From contig URXK01000004.1 of NCBI GenBank assembly GCA_900551755.1, positions 62,001-126,000 of the forward strand: 64,000 nt of DNA, read 5' to 3'. Under the pieces are notes generated by a model. It saw nothing but the letters and a program-made list of their open reading frames with translations. It was not told where the DNA came from and made no database searches. This document shows positions 10,000 through 20,102 of the stretch, in pieces. The position numbers and the translations under genes are program-made. The stretch's first letter is position 1. Each line of letters begins with the position of its first letter. The DNA comes from an uncultured Eubacterium sp. GTDB lineage: Bacteria; Bacillota; Clostridia; Lachnospirales; CAG-274.

Positions 10000-10048
10000 C
10001 CTTCCCTCATAGGGAAGGTGGCAACCGTAGGTTGACGGAAGGGTTTCC
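10000..10048 (+). repeat. REP-like hairpin element (CTTCCCT...AGGGAAG)
   Basis: CTTCCCTCATAGGGAAGG forms a short hairpin and is followed by GTTGACGGAAGGGTTTCC. This is a type of dispersed element I know from Clostridia genomes. It abuts the truncated gene at 10058 and may mark the break point. Confidence 0.5.
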
Positions 10049-10057
10049 AATAAATGA

Positions 10058-10300
10058 AATGAATTTATAAAAGACTATCCTAGCCAAAAATGTTTATATG
10101 ATGTTATTGAAATACCTACCCACCTTTTAGAAATTGACGAAGAATTACATAAGGTTCACCAAAAGTTTTATGACAAAACTTATGCTTATATGAAGAAAAA
10201 CAATATGAAAATATGTGGCAATATAATGGAAATTATGGTTAATATTTTAACTGATGTTTCTAGTGCCTTAATTTGTATTCCATTTGAAGAATTAAATTAA
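10058..10300 (+). pseudogene. C-terminal remnant of an unidentified gene
   Basis: About 80 codons stay open from just after a TGA at 10055 to TAA at 10298, with coding-like composition (EFIKDYPSQKCLYDVIEIP near the start, MKICGNIMEIM later) but no start codon or binding site at the 5' end, which abuts a REP-like repeat. It looks like the tail of a truncated gene. The pattern loosely resembles the end of an effector-binding (GyrI-like) regulator domain, but I would not rely on that. Confidence 0.45.
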
Positions 10301-10367
10301 ATTTAATATTGCAAATTATTTGTTTTGGGCGTATACTTATTTTAAATTTTAAGGGAGTGTGATTATT

Positions 10368-10646
10368 ATGACAATTAATGATGCTTTAGACAAACTTTTA
10401 AAACTCGCATTAAATAATGCAGAATTAAAGGAAAAATTATTAGCTACAGAAAACGCAAAAGAACCAATGGAAGAATTTTGCAAAATATCTGCTGAATACG
10501 GCTATGAAATAAAAATAGGTGATTTGTTAGCATTAAATGAAACCCTTTGGAACAATCTTTTAAAAAGTACAAATGGTGGTGCAACATTCCCTATTGATGA
10601 ATGGTCAGATGCTTATGAGCAGTTTATATCTTCTTTGAGATTTTAA
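10368..10646 (+). CDS. Nif11-like leader peptide family protein, possible orphan RiPP precursor
   Basis: A 92-aa acidic protein. An N-terminal helical region (DALDKLLKLALNNAELKEKL) and EFCKISAEYGYEIKIGDLL resemble the Nif11 leader domain, which tethers precursor peptides to modifying enzymes. A Gly-Gly pair (STNGG) is followed by a 21-residue tail, ATFPIDEWSDAYEQF and six more residues, where a core peptide would be. That tail has Ser and Thr but no Cys. The ATG at 10368 follows AAGGGAG; a GTG at 10359 is too close to it. No modification enzyme or transporter is adjacent, so the RiPP role is inference. Confidence 0.6.
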   Translation: MTINDALDKLLKLALNNAELKEKLLATENAKEPMEEFCKISAEYGYEIKIGDLLALNETLWNNLLKSTNGGATFPIDEWSDAYEQFISSLRF

Positions 10647-10670
10647 TATATAATATTTGCAACAAAAATA

Positions 10671-10709
10671 CCGACCTCCAATTGTTTTAGTCTAACTTTT
10701 GGAAGTCGG
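10671..10709. terminator. Bidirectional terminator between the Nif11-like gene and sfsA
   Basis: Eleven-position stem CCGACCTCCAA / TTGGAAGTCGG with one mismatch, between two convergent genes. Confidence 0.7.
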
Positions 10710-10725
10710 CACATATACTATCTTT

Positions 10726-11409
10726 TCAAATTTTAACTTCTACCTTATTATTTCTAAGTACAAGTTCATCAGCCTTAACATTACAGTCATAAGCCAAAAT
10801 ATTAACTCCTGCATTACTTACTTCTTTTAGCTTGTCAGCAAATTCCTTGTGATTTTCAGCATTTGGCACAAAATAATCAACATCACTCATTTGCACAACA
10901 AACAAAACATAAGCATTATACCCATCATTTATTGATTTCTTTAATTCATCTAAATGTTTTACAGCTCTTTCACTAGGGGCATCTGGAAAACTAACAACAT
11001 TATTATTTTCAAGAGTGACACCCTTAACTTCGATAAATGATTTTACACTACCCTGCTCCATATAAAAATCAAACCTAGATTTACAATATCTAAACTCTCT
11101 TTTTAAATATGTTACATTGTCAAATATTAAGCCATTTAATATTGCTTCTTCCACAACCTTATTAGGTGCCTGAGAATCCATATTAACCAGTCTGCCATTT
11201 TTATTTACAACAACAAGAGAAAACTTAGTCTTTCTTTCAGGATTTGTGCTAGGTTCAAGAAAAACTTCAGCCCCTTCACCAAGAAGTTCTCTACACCTTC
11301 CCGTATTCTTTACGTGGCAAACCTCAACATTTCCATTAATATTGACTTGTGCTATAAATCTGTTATCCCTTTTTATAAATGTTCCTTTAACAATATTACT
11401 ATACTTCAT
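10726..11409 (-). CDS. sfsA: SfsA-family DNA-binding protein / sugar fermentation stimulation protein
   Basis: Product of 227 aa, the usual SfsA length, with conserved NTGRCRELL (residues 36-44), a nuclease-like FIEVKGVTLE (about residue 126) and FPDAPSERAVKHL. The family has an OB fold and a PD-(D/E)xK-like core; its cellular role is poorly defined. The start overlaps the last base of proA, so it ends the proline operon. Confidence 0.92.
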   Translation of the reverse strand: MKYSNIVKGTFIKRDNRFIAQVNINGNVEVCHVKNTGRCRELLGEGAEVFLEPSTNPERKTKFSLVVVNKNGRLVNMDSQAPNKVVEEAILNGLIFDNVTYLKREFRYCKSRFDFYMEQGSVKSFIEVKGVTLENNNVVSFPDAPSERAVKHLDELKKSINDGYNAYVLFVVQMSDVDYFVPNAENHKEFADKLKEVSNAGVNILAYDCNVKADELVLRNNKVEVKI

Positions 11410-12656
11410 TACTGTCTAATCTGTCCGTTACCATAAATTAAATATTTAGTAGTAGTAAGTTCCTTAAGACCCATAGGACCTCTTGCGTGAAGTTTCTGTG
11501 TACTTATGCCAATTTCAGCACCAAAGCCAAATTCATTACCATCAGTAAATCTTGTTGAAGCATTTACATAAACAGCAGCGGAGTCAATTTCTTGTAAAAA
11601 TCTTTGAGTATTAGTATAGCTTTCACTAACTATACATTCAGAGTGACCAGTTGAATACTTAGTAATATGGTCAATAGCCTCATCAATGTTTTTAACTACT
11701 TTTACAGCAAGAATGTAGTCAAGGTATTCAGTTGCCCAATCTTCTTCAGTTGCATCAATTACATCATTAACAATAGCCTTAACAGCCTTGTCACCTCTAA
11801 TTTCAACATTCTTTTCTCTTAAAGCCTTTATAGCAACTGGCAAAAATTCATTAGCAATATTTTCGTGAACAAGCATTGTTTCAGCTGCATTACAAACACC
11901 AGGTCTTTGAGCCTTAGCATTAACAATAATATTAACAGCCTTATTAATATCAGCACTTTCATCAACAAATATATGGCAATTACCAACACCAGTTTCAATA
12001 ACTGGCACTGTTGAATTTTGAACAACAGCTTGTATTAAACCTGCACCGCCTCTAGGAATAAGTACATCAATATAACCATTCATTTTCATCATTTGATTGG
12101 CACTTTCTCTTGATGTATCTTCAACAAGCTGAACAATGTTTTCATCAACATTTAATGCTTTAATAGCATTTTTAAAAACATTTATTGTAGCTATGTTAGA
12201 ATTAATTGCCTCCTTGCCACCTCTTAATATAACTGCACTACCAGCCTTTAAACAAAGACCAAAAGCATCAGAAGTAACATTAGGTCTAGCCTCATATATA
12301 ATACCAATAACGCCCATTGGTACTCTTTTTTGACCAACAATAAGACCATTAGGCAAAGTTTTCATATTTAAAATTTCACCAATAGGGTCAGGAAGTTTAG
12401 CAATCTGCTCAAGTCCGTCAGCCATTGCATATATTCTATCCTTGCTAAGAGCAAGTCTATCCATTATTGATGGCTTAAGACCATTCTTTTCACCATTTTC
12501 AAGGTCAATTTTATTTGCCTTTAATATTTCCTCATAATTGTTTTTTAAGGCATCAGCAGCCTTTAATAAAATATTATTTTTTTCACCAGTTGTAAGTTTT
12601 GCTAAAGCTCTTTTAGCAACTTTTGCACTTTCACCAATTTCTATTAAGGTTTTCAT
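11409..12656 (-). CDS. proA: Gamma-glutamyl phosphate reductase
   Basis: Second step of proline synthesis: NADPH-dependent reduction of gamma-glutamyl phosphate to the semialdehyde. 415 aa, normal length, aldehyde-dehydrogenase fold; the catalytic Cys is in the motif [13 protein letters not shown] (about residues 251-263) and [20 protein letters not shown] is near the C-terminus. It follows proB and the cyclo-ligase gene with almost no spacing. Confidence 0.97.
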   Translation of the reverse strand: MKTLIEIGESAKVAKRALAKLTTGEKNNILLKAADALKNNYEEILKANKIDLENGEKNGLKPSIMDRLALSKDRIYAMADGLEQIAKLPDPIGEILNMKTLPNGLIVGQKRVPMGVIGIIYEARPNVTSDAFGLCLKAGSAVILRGGKEAINSNIATINVFKNAIKALNVDENIVQLVEDTSRESANQMMKMNGYIDVLIPRGGAGLIQAVVQNSTVPVIETGVGNCHIFVDESADINKAVNIIVNAKAQRPGVCNAAETMLVHENIANEFLPVAIKALREKNVEIRGDKAVKAIVNDVIDATEEDWATEYLDYILAVKVVKNIDEAIDHITKYSTGHSECIVSESYTNTQRFLQEIDSAAVYVNASTRFTDGNEFGFGAEIGISTQKLHARGPMGLKELTTTKYLIYGNGQIRQ

Positions 12657-12660
12657 TGTT

Positions 12661-13197
12661 TTACCTCCATATTTTACTATTAGTCACAATTATATCTACT
12701 GCCCTGTCATATTCATCTCTAGGCACAACATTAGTTATTTGTTCATCAAAGCATACGCCGACAGTAGTCATATATTCATTTTCATCAATATATTTATCAT
12801 AAAATCCGCCACCATAGCCAATTCTATAAAAATCATTATCAAAAGCAAGCCCTGGCACAATTATCAATGTATCCTTGTTAGACTTAATAACATTATTAGT
12901 ATTATACTCTGGTTCAAGTATACCAATTTTATTAGGCTTAAGCTCATCAATAGTGCTAATTCTAATAAAAACCATTTCGTGGGGGTTGCCAGTCATATAG
13001 GGAACAGCTACAATTTTGTCATCTCTTAACGCTCTTTTAATAAGATTAGTTGTACCAATTTCACTGCCATAATTTACAAAAGTAAATATAGCCTTAGCAT
13101 TAATATAAATATTGTCACTATATAACTTATCAGTTATATCGCCAGAAAGATTTTTTCTTATTTCTTTATATTTTTTTCTTATTTCTTTTTTATCCAA
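12661..13197 (-). CDS. 5-formyltetrahydrofolate cyclo-ligase
   Basis: Converts 5-formyl-THF to 5,10-methenyl-THF with ATP, returning folate to the C1 pool. The family hallmark [10 protein letters not shown] is present near residue 129. The best start is the TTG at 13197, which follows AGGTGG and overlaps the proB stop (ATTGGATAA); the GTG at 13206 is inside the binding site. About 178 aa. It is inserted between proB and proA, an unusual place for a folate gene. Confidence 0.9.
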   Translation of the reverse strand: MDKKEIRKKYKEIRKNLSGDITDKLYSDNIYINAKAIFTFVNYGSEIGTTNLIKRALRDDKIVAVPYMTGNPHEMVFIRISTIDELKPNKIGILEPEYNTNNVIKSNKDTLIIVPGLAFDNDFYRIGYGGGFYDKYIDENEYMTTVGVCFDEQITNVVPRDEYDRAVDIIVTNSKIWR

Positions 13198-13996
13198 TGT
13201 TACCACCTACAAAAAGTGTACCTACATTTTTGCCGTCTAGAATATCATAAACTATGTCTGGATTTTCGCCAGAGGCTATAACCATACTTACATTTTTCTT
13301 GCTTAAATAATCAGCAGCCTTAACCTTAGTAACCATACCACCAGTACCAAGCTGTGATGCTGAATCACCAGCAAGAGCATAAATATCGTCATTTATTTCT
13401 GGTATAGTATCAATCATTTTAGCGTCTTTATCTTTATTAGGGTCAGCTGTGTACATACCGTCAATATCAGATAAAATAATAAGTAAATCACTTTCAATTA
13501 ACGCAGCAACATAAGATGAAAGAGTATCATTATCAGAAAACTCATTAAACTCATCAGTTGCTATAGTATCGTTTTCATTTACTATTGGTATAACACCCAT
13601 TTCAAGAAGTCTATTAATAGTGTTGCTGGCATTTCTTCTTTTAATTTCAGCATCAAATACAGGCTTTGTGATAAGAATTTGGGCAACCTTTTGATTGTAT
13701 TCACTAAAAAGCTTTTCATATAACTGCATCAATAAAGCCTGACCTACTGCTGATGCAGCCTGCTTGCCAATAACATCTCTCGGTCTTTCAGCAAGTCCCA
13801 ATTTTTCTGCACCAATGGCTATTGCACCTGATGAAACAAGAACAACCTCCATACCTCTATTAGTAAGGTCAGTAAGCATCTTAGAAAGAGTATCAATTTT
13901 CTTTAAATTAAATTTACCATTACTATATGTAAGAGATGTTGTACCAACCTTAACAACTATTCTTTTAAAATCCTTAAGCTTTCCTCTATAGTTCAT
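13190..13996 (-). CDS. proB: Glutamate 5-kinase (short form without PUA domain)
   Basis: First enzyme of proline synthesis; phosphorylates glutamate. 268 aa with the amino-acid-kinase motifs VVKVGTTSLTY at the N-terminus, VSSGAIAIG (about residue 54), NENDTIATDEF (about 139) and GTGGMVTKVKAA (about 217). It lacks the C-terminal PUA domain of E. coli ProB, as in many Firmicutes. First gene of the operon proB, cyclo-ligase, proA, sfsA. Confidence 0.96.
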   Translation of the reverse strand: MNYRGKLKDFKRIVVKVGTTSLTYSNGKFNLKKIDTLSKMLTDLTNRGMEVVLVSSGAIAIGAEKLGLAERPRDVIGKQAASAVGQALLMQLYEKLFSEYNQKVAQILITKPVFDAEIKRRNASNTINRLLEMGVIPIVNENDTIATDEFNEFSDNDTLSSYVAALIESDLLIILSDIDGMYTADPNKDKDAKMIDTIPEINDDIYALAGDSASQLGTGGMVTKVKAADYLSKKNVSMVIASGENPDIVYDILDGKNVGTLFVGGNIG

Positions 13997-14083
13997 TTTT
14001 TATTCTCCTGTATAATTGGTCTATTAAGGTTAAATATACCACAATTTATTACTAATTTCAATAAATTTTGTTAAATGTGCAAA

Positions 14084-14127
14084 AATACTCTATTACAACA
14101 TTTTATTTAAAATTGTAATAGAGTATT
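14084..14127 (-). terminator. Terminator of hcp
   Basis: Perfect 15-bp stem AATACTCTATTACAA / TTGTAATAGAGTATT, followed on the minus strand by a T run. Confidence 0.85.
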
Positions 14128-14159
14128 AAAGTAAAATTTTATTTAATTATGCTTATATC

Positions 14160-15734
14160 TTAACCTCTGCCTAATATTGCGTCCATATCCTGTTCTGGTG
14201 CAGTTATAGGTTGAAGTTCAAATTTATCTATAAGCACCTTCATAACACCTTCTGAAATAAAGGCTGGCATAGTTGGACCTAAATACATTCTCTTGATACC
14301 TAGTGACAACAGTGTAAGCAATATACACACAGCCTTTTGTTCATACCAAGAAAGAACAAGAGTAAGAGGTAAATCACTAACAGAGCATTCAAAAACTTCT
14401 GACAAAGCAACAGCAACCTTAATTGCACTATAGGCATCATTACATTGACCCATATCTAATATTCTAGGCAAGCCGTCAATTTCGCCTAAGTCTAAGTCAT
14501 TAAATCTATATTTACCACAAGCTAATGTTAATACCAAAGTATCCATAGGCGTCTGTTTAACAAATTCTGTATAATAATTTCTGCCTGGGTGAGCACCATC
14601 ACAGCCACCAACAAGAAAGATATGCTTAATATCTCCACTTTTAATAGCAGAAATAATTTTGTCGGCGTTAGCTAAAACTGTGCCGTGAGCAAAGCCTGTT
14701 GTAAGCATATGGCCACCATTAATGCCACTCATACTTCTATCATTTTCATAGCCACCAAGCTGTAAAGCCTGCTCAATAATAGGTGTAAAATCTTTGTATC
14801 CATTTTCATCACCCTCAATATGAGTAAGACCGTCATAACCTACAACTGAAGTAGTGTAAACTCTATCCCTATAGCTTTCTCGTGGAGGCATAAGACAATT
14901 AGTAGTAAATAAAATAGGAGCTGGAATATTATCAAATTCCTTTTGCTGACTTTGCCAAGCTGTGCCGAAGTTACCAACTAAATGCTTGTATTTTTTCAAC
15001 TCTGGATAACCGTGAGCTGGCAACATTTCGCTATGTGTATAAATATTAATGCCCTTACCCTCTGTCTGTTCAAGAAGAAGTGACAAATCCTTTAAGTCGT
15101 GACCAGACACAACAATAAATGGACCTTTCTTAATATCTACATTTACTCTTGTTGGTACTGGAGTGCCAAAGCTTTCTGTATTAGCTGTATCTAAAAGCTC
15201 CATACACTTTAAATTAACATTACCAAATTCCATAATAAGGTCAAGCCATTCCTCTGGTGTATGCTCTCTATTTATTTCATACAAGCCCTTGTAAAACCAG
15301 TTAGATACTTCCTCATCTTCATAGCCCAAGTTCATACTGTGATGAGCATAAGCTGCCATACCTTTTAAGCCAAAAAGAAGTGTAGATCGAAGTGAAACAA
15401 TATCCGTATCACCGTCCCATAGTTGTACTAAGTCACAATCAAAATCATTACTTATCAAATTTAACTCTGCTCTTATTCTTTTAATAAAGGCTCTAATGGC
15501 ATCATTATCAAAATTAACATTTGTGAGTGTAGTAAACAAACCGTCCATAAAAATACGGTCAGCCTCTTTAGAACTATAGTTATTTTCAACAGCAGCCGTT
15601 GCAAGGCGAATAAGCTCATAAACTAAATCATCTTGAATATTTGATGTTTCTGGCTGTTTGCCACATACACCAACCTTTATACACCCTTTATTACCAGCTG
15701 TCTGCTGACACTGGAAACAAAACATATCAGACAT
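14160..15734 (-). CDS. hcp: Hybrid-cluster protein (hydroxylamine reductase)
   Basis: Anaerobic redox enzyme with a [4Fe-4S] cluster and the hybrid 4Fe-2O-2S cluster; reported activities are hydroxylamine reduction and NO reduction or S-nitrosylation. The N-terminal cluster motif is MFCFQCQQTAGNKGCIKVGVC in one stretch at residues 4-24, read as FCFQC then GC and GVC. Later hybrid-cluster blocks are VGGCDGAHPGR, LACGKYRFN and GQCNDAYSAIKVA. 524 aa, typical of the short anaerobic class. It has its own promoter and terminator just downstream of the heme operon. Confidence 0.95.
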   Translation of the reverse strand: MSDMFCFQCQQTAGNKGCIKVGVCGKQPETSNIQDDLVYELIRLATAAVENNYSSKEADRIFMDGLFTTLTNVNFDNDAIRAFIKRIRAELNLISNDFDCDLVQLWDGDTDIVSLRSTLLFGLKGMAAYAHHSMNLGYEDEEVSNWFYKGLYEINREHTPEEWLDLIMEFGNVNLKCMELLDTANTESFGTPVPTRVNVDIKKGPFIVVSGHDLKDLSLLLEQTEGKGINIYTHSEMLPAHGYPELKKYKHLVGNFGTAWQSQQKEFDNIPAPILFTTNCLMPPRESYRDRVYTTSVVGYDGLTHIEGDENGYKDFTPIIEQALQLGGYENDRSMSGINGGHMLTTGFAHGTVLANADKIISAIKSGDIKHIFLVGGCDGAHPGRNYYTEFVKQTPMDTLVLTLACGKYRFNDLDLGEIDGLPRILDMGQCNDAYSAIKVAVALSEVFECSVSDLPLTLVLSWYEQKAVCILLTLLSLGIKRMYLGPTMPAFISEGVMKVLIDKFELQPITAPEQDMDAILGRG

Positions 15735-15754
15735 AATATACCTCCTAAAAGTTT

Positions 15755-15782
15755 AGTCTAACATATTTTGCCTTTATGCCAA
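15755..15782 (-). promoter_or_regulatory. Putative promoter of hcp
   Basis: Minus strand TTGGCA, 16 nt, TAGACT in the 63-nt gap between hemL and hcp. Confidence 0.45.
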
Positions 15783-15797
15783 TGTTTTATACATAAT

Positions 15798-17081
15798 TTA
15801 TTTACTAAAATACTCCTCTATATCACTTAAAGTCTTAGCAATATTTTCTTCACTATGAGCTGATGATATAAACACAGCCTCATACTGACTTGCACCAAAG
15901 TAATTTCCTCTATCAATCATAAAGTTAAAGAATTTACTAAAGGCTTCAATATCTGCTTTTTTAGCCTCATCATAATTAGTAACCTTATTAGGTGTAAAGA
16001 ATATAGTTGATAAAGAACCAATACCATTAACTGTGCAAGGCAAGCTATACTTATCAATAATGTTTTTAACGCCCTGTCTAAACATTTCACCAAGATTATT
16101 TATTTTTGCATAAATTTCCTTTTCATTTTTAAGTATTGTAAGCTGTGTTATACCAGCTCTCATAGCAATAGGGTTACCACTTAATGTACCAGCTTGATAA
16201 ACATTGCCAACTGGAGAAACAACACTCATTACATCTTTTCTACCACCATAAGCACCAACTGGCATACCACCACCAATTATTTTGCCATAAGTAACTAAAT
16301 CTGGCTTAATATCAAAGTAGCTACTTGCTCCTTCAAGCTGTAATCTAAAACCAGTTATTACCTCATCTAAAATAAGTAAAGCACCATTTTCTGTACAAAT
16401 CTTTCTTAAATCACTTAAAAAGTTATTTTCTGGTAACACTACACCCATATTGGCTGCTACTGGCTCAACAATAACGCAAGCAATTTCATTTTTATTTTCA
16501 TCAAATAATTTTTTAACAGAATCAATGTTATTATAAATAGCTGTTAATGTGTCTTTAACACAACCCTCTGGCACACCACTTGAGTCAGGTACACCGGCAG
16601 TCATAACACCTGAACCAGCCTTAACAAGCATTAAGTCAGCGTGACCGTGATAACAACCTTCAAACTTAATTACCTTATTTCTGCCAGTAAAGCCTCTTGC
16701 TGCTCTTATTGCACTCATAACAGCCTCAGTACCAGAATTAACCATTCTAATCATTTCAACAGCAGGCACAATATTGCAAATAAGCTCTGCCATTTCAACT
16801 TCAAGCTCAGTTGATGCACCATAGCTCATACCCTTTTCAAGCTGTTTTTTAACAGCATCAAGAACTCTGTCATCATTATGACCAAGTATCATAGGACCCC
16901 AAGAACCTATATAATCAATATATTTGTTTCCATCTTTATCATATAAATATTGAGCCTTAGCATTTTCAATAAATCTAGGCACACCACCTACTGAATTAAA
17001 GGCTCTAACTGGTGAATTGACACCACCTGGCATAACATCTATTGCTCTTTTAAAAAGCTCTGCTGATTTTTCAGTAAACAT
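15798..17081 (-). CDS. hemL: Glutamate-1-semialdehyde 2,1-aminomutase
   Basis: PLP enzyme that makes 5-aminolevulinate from glutamate semialdehyde. 427 aa; motifs PGGVNSPVRAF at the start, YIGSWGPMILGH, VNSGTEAVMSA (about residue 115), and the PLP-lysine block TYGKIIGGGMPVGAYGG (about 265-280). Last gene of the tetrapyrrole operon; its start overlaps the end of hemB by one base. Confidence 0.97.
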   Translation of the reverse strand: MFTEKSAELFKRAIDVMPGGVNSPVRAFNSVGGVPRFIENAKAQYLYDKDGNKYIDYIGSWGPMILGHNDDRVLDAVKKQLEKGMSYGASTELEVEMAELICNIVPAVEMIRMVNSGTEAVMSAIRAARGFTGRNKVIKFEGCYHGHADLMLVKAGSGVMTAGVPDSSGVPEGCVKDTLTAIYNNIDSVKKLFDENKNEIACVIVEPVAANMGVVLPENNFLSDLRKICTENGALLILDEVITGFRLQLEGASSYFDIKPDLVTYGKIIGGGMPVGAYGGRKDVMSVVSPVGNVYQAGTLSGNPIAMRAGITQLTILKNEKEIYAKINNLGEMFRQGVKNIIDKYSLPCTVNGIGSLSTIFFTPNKVTNYDEAKKADIEAFSKFFNFMIDRGNYFGASQYEAVFISSAHSEENIAKTLSDIEEYFSK

Positions 17082-18061
17082 TACAAAGTTCCCTCCTTAA
17101 TGTATTGTGCAATTTCCATAGCAAAATAAGTAATAAGTATGTCGCCACCAGCTCTATACATTGATAAGGCTGTTTCCTTAATTATTCTTTCTTCATCAAT
17201 ATAACCAAGCTTTGCACCAGCTTTAATCATTGAGTATTCACCACTAACACTATATAATGCTACAGGTTTATTAAATCTTTTCTTAACTTCCTTAACAACA
17301 TCAAGATATGAAAGAGCTGGCTTAACCATTATAATATCTGCACCCTCATTTATATCAAGTTCAGCCTCTCTTATTGCCTCTCTTACATTTCTTGAATCCA
17401 TTTGATATGACTTTCTGTCGCCAAATGATGGAGCTGAACCAGCAGCATCTCTAAAAGGACCATAAAAAGCTGAAGCATATTTTACTGAATAAGCCATAAT
17501 AGGAATATTAATATATCCATTTTCATCAAGGGCATTTCTTAAATAGCCAATTCTGCCGTCCATCATATCAGAAGGAGCAATCATATCAGCACCAGCTCTT
17601 ATGTGAGATAAAGCAGTTTTAGCAAGAACTTCAAGGGTTTTATCATTATCAACATAATCTCCATCAAGTATGCCACAATGGCCGTGGGAAGTATATTCAC
17701 ACATACAAACATCAGTTATGTAGAAAAGCTCTGGATAATTCTTCTTGCCATATCTTAAAGCCTTTTGAACAATACCATTGTCGTCCCAAGCACTTGAGCC
17801 ACATTCATCTTTATGGTCAGGTATACCAAACAAAAGAACAGCCTTAACACCAGATTTAACAATCTTTTCAAGTATTTCTCCCATTCTATCAATACTCCAA
17901 CGGTACTGATTAGGCATTGCCTCAATTTCTTCCTTAATATTTTCACCCTCTGTCACAAACATAGGATAAATAAGAGAATCAATAGGAATATGAGTTTCAG
18001 CCACCATATTTCTTAAAGTTTGAGTTGCTCTTAATCTTCTTGGTCTATCTTTTAAATTCAT
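17081..18061 (-). CDS. hemB: Delta-aminolevulinic acid dehydratase (porphobilinogen synthase)
   Basis: Condenses two 5-aminolevulinates to porphobilinogen. 326 aa. The Zn-type active site is present (DVCMCEYTSHGHCG, about residues 117-130), as are both Schiff-base lysines (MAYSVKYASAFYGPF and IIMVKPALSYLD). Overlaps its neighbours by one base on each side. Confidence 0.97.
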   Translation of the reverse strand: MNLKDRPRRLRATQTLRNMVAETHIPIDSLIYPMFVTEGENIKEEIEAMPNQYRWSIDRMGEILEKIVKSGVKAVLLFGIPDHKDECGSSAWDDNGIVQKALRYGKKNYPELFYITDVCMCEYTSHGHCGILDGDYVDNDKTLEVLAKTALSHIRAGADMIAPSDMMDGRIGYLRNALDENGYINIPIMAYSVKYASAFYGPFRDAAGSAPSFGDRKSYQMDSRNVREAIREAELDINEGADIIMVKPALSYLDVVKEVKKRFNKPVALYSVSGEYSMIKAGAKLGYIDEERIIKETALSMYRAGGDILITYFAMEIAQYIKEGTL

Positions 18062-18672
18062 TATTCATTCACTATCCTTCTAACAATTAAGTCCATAATT
18101 TCATCATTATCAGCTAAGCCGTTATAGTCAACATTAGCCCTTATACCATTTTTTTCAAGGGCTGGTTTAAGTATATTTAACACATCATTTTGAAAATGAT
18201 AGCCTGTACTTATCATTAAAGCCTTAATATTAACAGCTTTTATGCCCTTTAATTTATTTACAATGCTTGTATCATTTCCTGTTTGCCATATAAGAGAATT
18301 ACCAAACATTTTAAAATCTATATTAGACCTATGAATACAATAAATAGTATTGCTGTTGCCTAAAATTTTATTAATTTCATCAAAATCATTTTTGTTATTA
18401 ATAATAGGCTTTAATATTTTAATATCAAAACAATTATTATATTTTTTAATATCATTTATTACCTTATTACATATAACACCAGCATAGACAAAAAGAGGTA
18501 AAACTATAATACTATTAATATTTTTATTTTTAAGTTCTAATATTTTTTCATCTATGCTTTCATTTCTTATAATTATACTAAATATTTCATAATTGGAGAA
18601 TTGTATATTTAGCTTATTTATTAATTTTGTAGGTTTTGTTGAAAGAGTTATGACAACTATTGCCTTTTTCAT
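18061..18672 (-). CDS. Sirohydrochlorin chelatase, CbiK-like
   Basis: 203 aa, resembling class II anaerobic chelatases (CbiK) that insert cobalt or iron into sirohydrochlorin: IVVITLSTKPT at the start, IIVLPLFVYAGVICN in the middle and STGYHFQNDV near residue 157. One metal-ligand histidine expected in the middle block seems to be replaced (PLFVYAG), while YHFQND keeps the other. Because it lies between the uroporphyrinogen methyltransferase and hemB, next to a siroheme-type sulfite reductase operon, insertion of iron to give siroheme is the likeliest role. Very AT-rich and diverged. Confidence 0.65.
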   Translation of the reverse strand: MKKAIVVITLSTKPTKLINKLNIQFSNYEIFSIIIRNESIDEKILELKNKNINSIIVLPLFVYAGVICNKVINDIKKYNNCFDIKILKPIINNKNDFDEINKILGNSNTIYCIHRSNIDFKMFGNSLIWQTGNDTSIVNKLKGIKAVNIKALMISTGYHFQNDVLNILKPALEKNGIRANVDYNGLADNDEIMDLIVRRIVNE

Positions 18673-20102
18673 TTTAACAAATCCTTTTTTATTGCATTTA
18701 TTATACCACTATCAGATGTATCTTTAGCAACAATATATTTTAAGCCATTTTTTTCTGCCTCATTAGCAGTTTTGTTACCTATGCAAACAGCTATATAATT
18801 ATTGTCATTTTCTCTTAACCCTTCAACTTCTGATGGACTAGCAAATACAACATAATCAACATTTTCATTTAATTGAGTTTTATTTATAACAGTTCTATAT
18901 ACAGCCTTATCTACATAAGAAACATTATTATCCTTTAAATAGTTTGTAAGCTCCTCTGCACCTTTTTCAGCTCTTAATATTAATACATTGTTAATACCAT
19001 TTTTAACTATTTCTTTAGCCAACTCTAAGCCACTATGTTTTTTAGGCACAATATCAGCAATTAAACCATATTTCATCAATTCATTTGCAGTTTTTTTGCC
19101 AATAGCTACAACCTTTTTGTTATAAAATATTCTACTATCTTTTTTATCATTATAAAGCAATTTAAAAGCATACTGTACGCCTACAACACTAGTAAAAGCT
19201 ATGCAATCACTTTCTTCAATATTTTTGTATATACTTTCTTCTATAGTTTCTGTTGATATACACGGCTTTACAACAACTGATGCACCATTTTCTCTTAACT
19301 CATTTACTAAATTTTCTGCTCTATTGTAAGGTCTAGCTACAACTATTTTTTTACCCTTTAACGGCAAATTTGAGTACCAATCAAATTTATCAGAATACTT
19401 GCAAACCTCACCTACAATTATTACTGACGGTGTCTTAAGGTTTTTAGCAGCCTCTGCTATATTTTCAAGAGTGGATACAACTTTTTTCTGCATAGGCTCA
19501 CCGCCTCTTTCAACTACGGCACAAGGCATATTTTTATCCATACCTGCACTAATAAGACCTTCTGTAATAACAGTAAGATTTTTAACACCCATTAAAAACA
19601 CAAGTGTGCCACCAATATCAACGCAAGCCTTAAAATTAATATTAAGGGGAGTACCCTTTTTGTTATGACCTGTTATAATATGCACAGAAGATGCACAAGC
19701 TCTATGAGTAACAGGTATACCAGCATAAGCTGGTGCAGCTATAGATGATGTTACGCCAGAAATAACTCTAAAAGGTATATTCTCATTAACAAGAGCTTCT
19801 ACTTCCTCTCCACCTCTGCCAAAAAGATAGCTGTCGCCACCCTTTAACCTAACAACATTTTTGCCCTCCTTAGCCTTAGCAACAATAATGTCATTTATTT
19901 GGTCTTGAGGCAAAATATGCTTTGATGATTCTTTTCCAGCATTTATTTTTTCAGCATTTTCAGGTATAAGCTCCATAACACCTTCGCCCAAAAGTTTGTC
20001 ATAAACTACTACTTCAGCATTTTTAAGAGCTTTTAATCCATCTATTGTCATTAATCCCGAAGTGCCAATTCCTGCACTTACAAGGGTTACTTTACCACTC
20101 AT
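18669..20102 (-). CDS. cobA-hemD: Uroporphyrinogen-III C-methyltransferase / uroporphyrinogen-III synthase fusion
   Basis: Bifunctional protein of 477 aa. Residues 1-245 are SAM-dependent uroporphyrinogen methyltransferase (VSAGIGTSGLMTIDGLKAL, VRLKGGDSYLFGRGGEE, ITGHNKKGTP, IVGEVCKYSDKFDW). Residues 250-477 are HemD (LPLKGKKIVVARPYNRAENL, SDCIAFTSVVGVQYAF, YVVFASPSEVEGL). The fusion is common in Clostridia: it makes uroporphyrinogen III and commits it to precorrin-2 for siroheme or B12. Overlaps the chelatase gene by 4 nt. Confidence 0.95.
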   Translation of the reverse strand: MSGKVTLVSAGIGTSGLMTIDGLKALKNAEVVVYDKLLGEGVMELIPENAEKINAGKESSKHILPQDQINDIIVAKAKEGKNVVRLKGGDSYLFGRGGEEVEALVNENIPFRVISGVTSSIAAPAYAGIPVTHRACASSVHIITGHNKKGTPLNINFKACVDIGGTLVFLMGVKNLTVITEGLISAGMDKNMPCAVVERGGEPMQKKVVSTLENIAEAAKNLKTPSVIIVGEVCKYSDKFDWYSNLPLKGKKIVVARPYNRAENLVNELRENGASVVVKPCISTETIEESIYKNIEESDCIAFTSVVGVQYAFKLLYNDKKDSRIFYNKKVVAIGKKTANELMKYGLIADIVPKKHSGLELAKEIVKNGINNVLILRAEKGAEELTNYLKDNNVSYVDKAVYRTVINKTQLNENVDYVVFASPSEVEGLRENDNNYIAVCIGNKTANEAEKNGLKYIVAKDTSDSGIINAIKKDLLK

